From contig BGZK01000182.1 in assembly GCA_005406025.1 (NCBI GenBank), forward strand, positions 434,001 to 498,000: a DNA stretch of 64,000 nt, written 5' to 3'. This document shows positions 57,501 to 64,000 of the stretch, piece by piece; the stretch's first letter is position 1; the number at the start of each line of letters is the position of its first letter. The notes beneath the pieces are model-generated. The model had not been told where the DNA came from and did no database searches. It saw only the letters and a list, made by a program, of their open reading frames with translations. Both the position numbers and the translations under genes were made by a program. This stretch comes from Eumeta japonica. Its lineage: Eukaryota > Arthropoda > Insecta > Lepidoptera > Psychidae.

Positions 57501-60500
57501 TATGCGTATAATAAAACAATAGAACTCGGTGCGTCTACACATTGAAAATATGTATGAAAAGTGGAGGGAGAGAAGTGAACGGATTTTAATGGGGTTTTCA
57601 CAGCTACATAGAGCTTGACGTGGAGCAAAATAAAGGCTTTATTTCATTAGAATCGTATGTCAGAATAAAGTTATTCTTATTTGCCTGGTAACTTATTATA
57701 TTATTATTAAGAATATAATATAATAAGTTACCAGGCAAATAATAATTGCTAGTCTCGAAGGTCTATAGATGTCACAGAATGAACGAACAACAACGTTAAA
57801 AAAAACCCTAGACATGACTTTCTCACGACACGCTCGAATTAGTAAAAAACGGAGAGAAAGTAAGAGCGTGACCGGGATCGAAATGAGGATCAGTACCGGA
57901 ACCAGGTTGAAAGCGGGAACGAGATTTGAGAGCGAAATCGTTCAATAATAGATGAACGAACATATTCTTCGTCCATGAGGGTATAATCGCGGCCGGAAAG
58001 CTAACACTTAGATAAATTACATTGTATCACAGGCGCATTGTTGTTATTTAGCTACAAATATAACAGAACAAAATTATGGAACAAGGTAATTTCATATCAT
58101 TCTTTACGTTATCAGTTACATTTTACGATTTTGTAAGTACAAGCATAAATACAAACCGCTGCAAATGTAAACGAATTTATGAGTATGGTCGTTTTACTAC
58201 TATCTAGTAATTAAAAAAATTACATAGGTGAATTGTGCCATCTATGATCTTTGACACAAACTATATGGCATTTTTAGTAATTTTATGCTGCACTTCAATT
58301 TAACGAATGTGCATGTCGTGTGGAGATTAGAGGTTACACGTGACTCAGATGTCAATAATTGATTTTTATAATATAATGTTTTATTTACTTTATAAATTAT
58401 TAACGGTTACAACGCATTCTAACAAGTTCAATACTTCTAGCGCCATCTCTTGACAATACTATTAATCATTTTGATAAAAAAAACGAAACGATAATTACAA
58501 TCGTAATGCAAATAATCATTAAACTATGGAAAAAAAAAGAAACGATTTTAGGTACAATTAAAATATCTAGATTTATGTATAGAAGCAACATCAAAATATA
58601 TATATTTTAGTACACCCACTTGTACTACAACTAGCGCTAGTGGACCGCAAGTAATAGGGCAAGCTTATTCATATTCATATTTATCTATAGGGTAGGCTTT
58701 ATTATCACTAATGCTTTTGTATAACGATGCTGTTCCCTACGTTTAATTATTGGGAGAATTCCTTTAATGAATGCCTCGAAATTAATAAATTATTTTAGCA
58801 TAATTAGTATCTGTAGAATTTAGAATAATTATCTTATTTATAGTTAATTTTATGTTTGAAAAACGACCAATTATTTTTTAAAATCTCTATATTATTGTTT
58901 AGAACGTAAATTAGAAGACAAAGCTTGGCCCGGTCTGTCTTAGGACAGCACAGACGTTATCATGCCACAGATGGCTGTTGATTAATCAACAAATTTCCTA
59001 TAAAAATGGATAGCATCCTACAAATATTTACTTAATTAAATAAACTCTAACAAGCAACATCTGTTATGAAATAAAAAAATAACGTAAGATGGCGCACTGG
59101 AATATCGTATTTGGCAAATAGATATCAAATTGTTTCTTCTATTTATATGAAGCAATTCTGACACATGTCTGAATGTAATTTAAAAGCCAAATGTTATTGT
59201 ACCTTACGCCCGCACTGCACACTTTTATCTCCGGTGTCATACGACGTGTCGTAGAACTTGTCCGCTTGAAAGAGATATTGGGCTGATGCCGAATTACATT
59301 TGTAGAGTAATTCTTTTTCTCTTACTAGAAATAACGAACAGTGCAACGGTGCACCCACCATTTTGTGCGGGTTCCACGAAATTGAATTCGCTCTGAAAAA
59401 AGAAATACGTGTAAATAATTGACATACAGACGCAAAGTAAGCTGTAATCGCTTACTAGAATATTTGTGAAACGGTTGACCCTGCAGGCTGCACCTAAAAC
59501 TTCCCGCTATTGTATTAATCATGTGTTTTTATGATTCTCTGGTTTAAAAATATAGTTCTCTCAAAGCTCAGAGACTTTAAACTTTTTAAGCTCAAAAATT
59601 CGAAAAACGTTTGACTTAAAGACCATTATCGAAATGTTTTGCTATTTTTGAGTTCTAAGTTTTCGAAAATAGACTTAGCAGTAAAAGAAATTGGAGAAAA
59701 CACGAGCACTTAAGGGTAAGCTTTAATAAAATAGACGTTTGTTTGCAACATATAGCATCATACAGCATGCTACCCACTGCTTACCCTTTAATCTGTTCTT
59801 TCACTATGAATTCTCATTCAACGAATTGAAAATTGATTTGAGAGGATTGACAGATATCGAACACCTAATCTTAGATTTCTATTTATCTTAACCGCCAATT
59901 AATTAGTATGTGCCTAATTAGCATGTACGTTTCATGCTAATTAGGCACATCTTCAGGAACATGTAGACAGTCATATCTACCAGGATGTCACGAGTACTAA
60001 AATTACCAACAGATGCGTTCCCAGCCACTTCGCCTGATGCACAGACATGCAGTGAGTGGTACGTCAAAGAGACAGAAGCCCTACACTAACAGTTTAACAC
60101 AATCGCCAGTAGACACTCTTGTTAATTGTCACAGAATAACCATCACCATGTCATTGCCCAAATTGCCACAGGCAAGCATCTAATGACACCGATTTGTAAA
60201 TATTAATTTGATTATTAAGCATGTGTTCTGCTCCGTCTCCTCAGCCTCCGAATGTTAACTGTCCATCTGCCCACTTCTCATAACCCCAGTTTTCACAAAC
60301 AGAGCACTTAATCTAGTTTTCATCAGGGAGGATTTGTATATTTATCATAACAAAAAATACCATAGTAATCAAAGTTTCGTCCTTTTTTCTTTCTTTTCTT
60401 GACTAGAACCATTAAACTGTTTAATATTCTTAAATTTTTTCAATAGTATTCTAGTTTCTTCATTTTTGTATTCGATAGTATCACGTTTGTTTGGTTTTTT

Positions 60501-63260
60501 GTTTCAGCGTTTCTTTGGTATTTTTTAATTTGCCTTCTGATTCTTTCTTCTTTTGCTCCTTTCTTGTTTTCATTTTCTTCTAATCAATCTTTAATAGTCG
60601 TACTTGTTAAAATAATCGATTTTTTCTTTCTAATGTTGTGCTTAGATGTTTCGGGAGGTCTGTTCGCCATTGCCTCACAGGACCGAAACAATTAAAATGA
60701 CAAAATTATTCTAGATTGTATCACTTTTTCCGTTAAGCATTATCGACATTAGAAATATTAATATATGAGTATTCAACTATTTAAAGTTTATATTACTATT
60801 ATTGATAGAAATAGATCTAGATTAAATTATATTTACGTAAAAAAACATATTAAAATACACACAAAATATTAAAATGCCTATTCATTGGCCCGCGCATTTG
60901 TCTGTATGTCCCTTGTTGTTAACTGGCAATACAAGCGACGTAACCTTCATGATGACCGAAGACAAAATACCATCATCTTTCTAATATATCAAAATTGTTG
61001 CGTTCGGGATTACCCGCGTTCGTATTTCTTTCAATATTCCCTAAATTATAAGTTTGAGTTCAAAAGATCGATTTTTATGCCTTTTCAAACCGTTCGAACT
61101 CAAAAATATAATTTTAATACATTTTCAACTCTTCGAATTCAAACATCTAGATTTACTTAAATAAAACGCTATTTTTTAAGTATTAAGCTAAGAAATCTAT
61201 CGAACGCGTTTTTCGATTTTGTAATTGCTTTGCTTTGTAATGGCTTTGCGGCCATTTAACGAACATTTTTAAGCAGACACAGATATCAAACGTCAATCTA
61301 ATAAGAACTCTAGAAGTTGTTTTGAAAAAAATTCTTTTTTGTTAATTTTTCATTAACGATATGTGTCAAACGAACCAACCGATTTTAATGCAGCTTACAA
61401 AGGTCGATGTTGATTTTTAAGCAAAGGAGCTAGTTAGATTTTGGAATTTATAGGTAGAATAGTTAAAGAAATTTTCTAAAAAAGCACTTTTTGAATTTTT
61501 TTTTAACACATTCACATACATGCAGATATCGCTCGAAAAATGGTCGAAATAGATTCCCAAGATCCTAAAACGTCCATCTAATCTTACGTTTTTATTGCAA
61601 ACGTAATTTCTCAATTTCATGAAAATATTTCAATTTTCGTAATGAGAAGTAACAAAATATTATGAATGCAAAAAGAAATAAACACAGTTTGAATTGTATG
61701 GATATTCCTTTTAACAATTCATACATCACATTGCTTGCATAAAGCACAAGCTTTTAATATTTCTATCTGATTTATATTTCGATAAATAGACCGCAGATTT
61801 GGTTTTAACATTAATGACTAATTAATTCTATTTTTCCTGTAGCTTTATTACGCAAATTGATATTTCTACTTTTAAACACTTGGTGCAAAACGAAAAATAT
61901 TGAAAAAAACAAAAAAAATTTGTAAAACATTAAGAAAAATAATACAAGTAAAGGAATATTTAAAGTTATAATTTTAGTTATACCCGAAAGGAAATAGTTT
62001 GATTTTCTTTTCAAGGCAATTCTAATCTTACACAAATTGCAAAGACAAAACATTTGTAGAATCAGCTCTTTGTTTGTTGCTAGGTATACATAGATTTTTT
62101 TTGTATACATAGCCTATTTCGTGTAAATAGACGAAATTTGACATATTTTTAGTAAGAGTTATCGAAATGGTACCTTTCAATCCTCATGTGCTTATAATTT
62201 CAACTAAATTTTGCTAACAAACGAATTTAAAAATTAAACTTAATTCTAATATTTCCGTATCATTTTGTTAAAAAAAGTAATCCCTTTTTGATAGCTCTCA
62301 TCAAGTTTATTTCCTAAAACATTTCCAAACTTAGGTTGAGAAGAAATATATCACATAATACTAAGGAAGTTTTTTAATAGGTAATAGAATAAAATTCTTA
62401 TACCAATAAATAACCACTGTAAGGTTACATTTTATTGAAGAGTCGTCTAATAATTTCTTTTGACATGCTTGGCGTGGCATGCATGTCACGGCTGTAGTTG
62501 CATCAAAATATGCTAAAGACTAACATGAAAAAATTGCAATACGGAACACTATAAGCGTTTTTTTTTTTTTTTGACATTTCTTCTAAAAGTGTCACAAAGC
62601 GAAACCAAAATGTAGCTATTGTTCTGTGGCAATGTGTATGTCAATTTTCGATATTCGAAGAAGAGACGATTCGAAAACATCTTTGACGCGGAACTTCCCG
62701 CGCATTAATGAAAATGAAACTTACCTGTGAATACCTTGAAGCTTCTGCTTGTGTTGACTGGACAATATGAGACTGCCGCCCAACACGCCTTGAATTATTA
62801 AAAGCATATTTCAATAATAGTAATACTCACTTTAAATTCCAACACATAAGCAAAACTCAATAAAAATGTGAAACCTTCGTTATTTATATTAAAAAGTCTG
62901 TAGACATAAACTTTTTCATATTTCCATTGAATAATTTTCATAAAATTCCAAATGTACTGAAATGTAACTAAAATATTATAGGCAGTTAATGAAAATTATT
63001 CCGCTTACGTCAACGTGCATCCACACGTGGTATTTCTGACAGACGTCAGCGACACGCTCCAGATCGTCGATGGCGCCCAGGACGGTGGTGCCAGCTGTCG
63101 CGTTGACGAACAGGGGGTGTCTCCCGTGCGTCAGTTCGTCTTTTATAGCGACTTCTAGTTCGTCCGTCAGCATTTGACCGTGTTCATTGACCCTGACCAA
63201 CCTCACGCTGTCCGTGCCGAAACCGAGCCAATGGGCCGCTTTTCCCACGGAATAATGACT
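54341..63260 (-). CDS. PLP group II decarboxylase (CSAD/ADC/GAD-like), 3' part
   Basis: Five exons are visible (63260-63009, 62788-62725, 59392-59203, 55543-55310, 54562-54341), encoding about 320 C-terminal residues of a roughly 500-residue enzyme; the N-terminal exons lie beyond 64,000. The family removes the alpha- or beta-carboxyl of acidic amino acids using pyridoxal phosphate bound to the Lys of SWNPHKM (near 59,366). Motif order [69 protein letters not shown] and NFFRL is that of cysteine sulfinic acid, aspartate 1- and glutamate decarboxylases. Text such as DKSVQCGRK favours the CSAD/ADC branch, but the substrate cannot be decided. Exon 62788-62725 is one base short of keeping frame. 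Confidence 0.88.
54563..55309. other. Decarboxylase intron with Helitron-like remnant
   Basis: 0.75 kb. 54,615-54,850 is a minus-strand Helitron-like remnant; the rest is AT-rich. Confidence 0.6.
54615..54850 (-). mobile_element. Helitron-like remnant in intron
   Basis: On the minus strand it ends CCACGCGTGTGTGAAGCCGC, then GGACAAGGGCTAG (CTAG at 54,618-54,615) and T. The interior has GATTTTGATTCCATTACTGA-type degenerate words. The 5' end was not found. Confidence 0.5.
55310..55543 (-). CDS. Decarboxylase exon: [15 protein letters not shown]
   Basis: 78 codons, phase 0 at both ends. Reads [40 protein letters not shown], then [44 protein letters not shown] and MRGQQE match the conserved CSAD-type CFW(F/Y)(V/I)P...LRGKQE region. 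The donor, AAG|GTTGTT, is weak, but the join to VTADIKE fits the family alignment. Confidence 0.9.
55830..57175 (+). pseudogene. RTE-like LINE reverse transcriptase remnant
   Basis: Reading through stops and frame changes on the + strand gives [83 protein letters not shown] and [13 protein letters not shown]. These are the standard succession of an RTE-clade non-LTR retrotransposon (NGKA.GPD, EEWR.S.L.PI.KNKGD, LFADD, YG.E.W). The catalytic FADD equivalent is YAND. Several stop codons are present, so it is long dead. Neither end was resolved, and no endonuclease domain is seen. Confidence 0.8.
57450..57995 (+). mobile_element. Helitron-like interspersed repeat, copy B
   Basis: Homologous to copy A at 12,766-13,333 (GAACGGATTTTAATGGGGTT, CACAGCTACATAGAGCTTG, AAATAATAATTGCTAGTCTC). 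The right part is a GACCGGGATCGAAATGAGGA-type degenerate array, and it ends TCGCGGCCGGAAAGCTAAC, a decayed Helitron-type end. It includes the 57,677 hairpin, which copy A lacks. Confidence 0.55.
57677..57742. repeat. 28-bp perfect hairpin
   Basis: Arms 57677-57704 and 57715-57742 are exact reverse complements with a 10-nt loop. The right arm plus flank (AAGTTACCAGGCAAATAATA) corresponds to AAGTTGCAAGGGAAATAATA in repeat copy A near 13,090. The left arm has no counterpart there. Confidence 0.95.
59203..59392 (-). CDS. Decarboxylase exon with PLP lysine
   Basis: Enters in phase 2 (AG+A = R) and reads [63 protein letters not shown]. The Lys of NPHKM forms the Schiff base with pyridoxal phosphate. 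YLFQ.DKFYD..DTGDK is the signature of the CSAD/ADC/GAD group. The donor is CGTAAG|GTACAA in phase 0. Confidence 0.93.
59393..62724. other. Decarboxylase intron, 3.3 kb
   Basis: AT-rich. It contains an 18-bp perfect hairpin at 59,908-59,950; nothing else was recognised. Confidence 0.65.
59908..59950. repeat. 18-bp perfect hairpin
   Basis: Arms 59908-59925 and 59933-59950 (ATGTGCCTAATTAGCATG and its reverse complement) flank a 7-nt loop. Confidence 0.95.
62725..62788 (-). CDS. Decarboxylase exon, one base short
   Basis: From the acceptor TTCAAG it begins GCGTGTTGG (ACW), which should be followed by GGS. Instead TGTTGGGCGGC has three Gs where four are needed, and only the other frame reads [19 protein letters not shown]. 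The 3' end (CACAG|GTAAGT, phase 2) joins the next exon perfectly. The upstream exon ends in phase 0, so the exon needs 65 bases but has 64. This is either an inactivating deletion or a homopolymer error. Confidence 0.8.
62789..63008. other. Decarboxylase short intron
   Basis: 220 bp with GTAAGC at its start and TTCAAG at its end on the minus strand. AT-rich. Confidence 0.85.
63009..63260 (-). CDS. Decarboxylase exon: SHYS to WMHVD
   Basis: Exactly 84 codons, phase 0 at both ends: [94 protein letters not shown] and HVD are the conserved cofactor-binding stretches of the family; the Asp of HVD contacts the pyridine nitrogen of PLP. It is bounded by TTGCAG and GTAAGC. Confidence 0.93.
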
Positions 63261-64000
63261 CTGCAATAAAATACAATACGCTACTTTAGTCAATGAAAAT
63301 ATGAGGACCAATAATGTCAACTGGTTGTTAAATATGGAAAAACACTGAACTACCTTCCCTTCGGTCTTTTATTTATGACGATTGAATTGTAGTTAATATT
63401 ACAATAAATATTTTATTAATTCTATCGTTCGTTTATCCAAGGGCATACCCAGGATTTTATTTAGAGAAAGACAGACAAGGGTGAGATATTCCAATGATTT
63501 TTTTTTTTTAAAGCAGTCCAACCCCTGCTACTCCGATGCGTGTACTATGGTTTTACCATTATTTCATTATGTAGTTAAATTATAATTAAAGATGAATAAA
63601 CGTATTTATCATAACCTAAAAAAGATTTTTTTCATATCCCCATCAGGTAAAAAATTAACTCAAAACAAATTTCATTTACTCTCATTGAGTAGCGCGTCTT
63701 TCTATTTACATTGTTAATGCTGTTTTAACAAATTATGAAAATTTATTAAAATGTCATTTCAATAATATTTTTCAAATACAATTTTTTTTAGTTTATTTAA
63801 ATCACACAAGTAGACAAAGTTGCCAACGACTGTCTTCGAATTACTAAACTATCAATGCAAATCTTCTGTTTATATAAATATAACATTGTTGAAACATTTA
63901 GTATTTTATGAGGTACCCAAGCAGAAAAACTCTCTGGGTCTTGTATGAGACCTTAAGGAAATATATGGACTCCATATGGGCACTCAGTATGGGTTTTATA
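63261..64000. other. Intron at window edge
   Basis: The upstream intron of the decarboxylase; the preceding exon was not found before the window ends. AT-rich. The last 100 bp (CTCTGGGTCTTGTATGAGAC, then ATATGGACTCCATATGGGCA) looks more complex than its surroundings but was not recognised. Confidence 0.6.

Larger units (their letters stand above)
55544..59202. other. Decarboxylase intron, 3.7 kb, repeat-rich
   Basis: Contains the decayed RTE-like LINE (about 55,830-57,175) and the Helitron-like repeat with a 28-bp hairpin (57,450-57,995). 58,000-59,200 is AT-rich and unassigned. Confidence 0.7.

Noticed and set aside
57677..57742. The perfect hairpins as microRNA precursors
   Set aside because: Arms are exactly complementary, lengths vary from 12 to 28 bp and loops are often only 4 nt, unlike typical animal miRNA precursors with imperfect stems. 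Small-RNA reads with phased 5' ends would be needed to reopen this.

Overview
This window looks like nuclear DNA of an insect, almost certainly a moth or butterfly. It is AT-rich, its genes are cut into short exons by long introns, and it is full of Helitron ends (5'-TC, 3'-CTAG, inserted between A and T). It also carries dispersed repeats I know from lepidopteran genomes: an AACCGGCCAAGTGCGAG-type repeat, a GTCCATGGGCGGCGGTAAT-type tail and an RTE-like LINE. The species cannot be named from the sequence. I saw no bacterial-style operons, CRISPR arrays or recognisable RNA genes.

Layout. Positions 1-26,100 hold no gene I can support. They contain a deletion-derivative Helitron with a broken helicase (2530-4935), a short non-autonomous Helitron (8356-8556), foldback and inverted-repeat elements, several interspersed repeats and a few unexplained GC-rich islands between 16.8 and 22.9 kb. 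From 26,174 to 53,835 on the + strand lies a clip-domain trypsin-like serine protease gene in about eight exons: signal peptide, a poorly resolved second exon, clip domain, linker, then a complete His/Asp/Ser catalytic domain. Its 16.3 kb fifth intron holds an end-to-end Helitron (38,617-44,699, minus strand). That Helitron's Rep/helicase gene is readable along its whole length but broken by several one-base frameshifts. The same intron holds a pogo/Tigger-type MITE with perfect terminal repeats (46,324-46,821) and other repeats.

From 54,341 to 63,260 on the minus strand lies the 3' part (last five exons in the window) of a PLP-dependent group II decarboxylase of the cysteine-sulfinate/aspartate/glutamate decarboxylase family. 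Its N-terminal exons lie beyond the right edge. It is convergent with the protease, with about 0.5 kb between the two stop codons. One of its exons is a single base short of keeping frame. Its introns contain a decayed RTE-like LINE (about 55,830-57,175) and further repeats.

How the genes relate: insect clip proteases act in extracellular cascades (melanisation, Toll signalling, cuticle), and some members of this decarboxylase family make beta-alanine for cuticle tanning. A shared tanning role is possible but is inference only. The most unusual non-genic signal is a set of at least nine unrelated, near-perfect short hairpins across the window. Comparison of two copies of one repeat suggests that at least one arose by local inverted copying.
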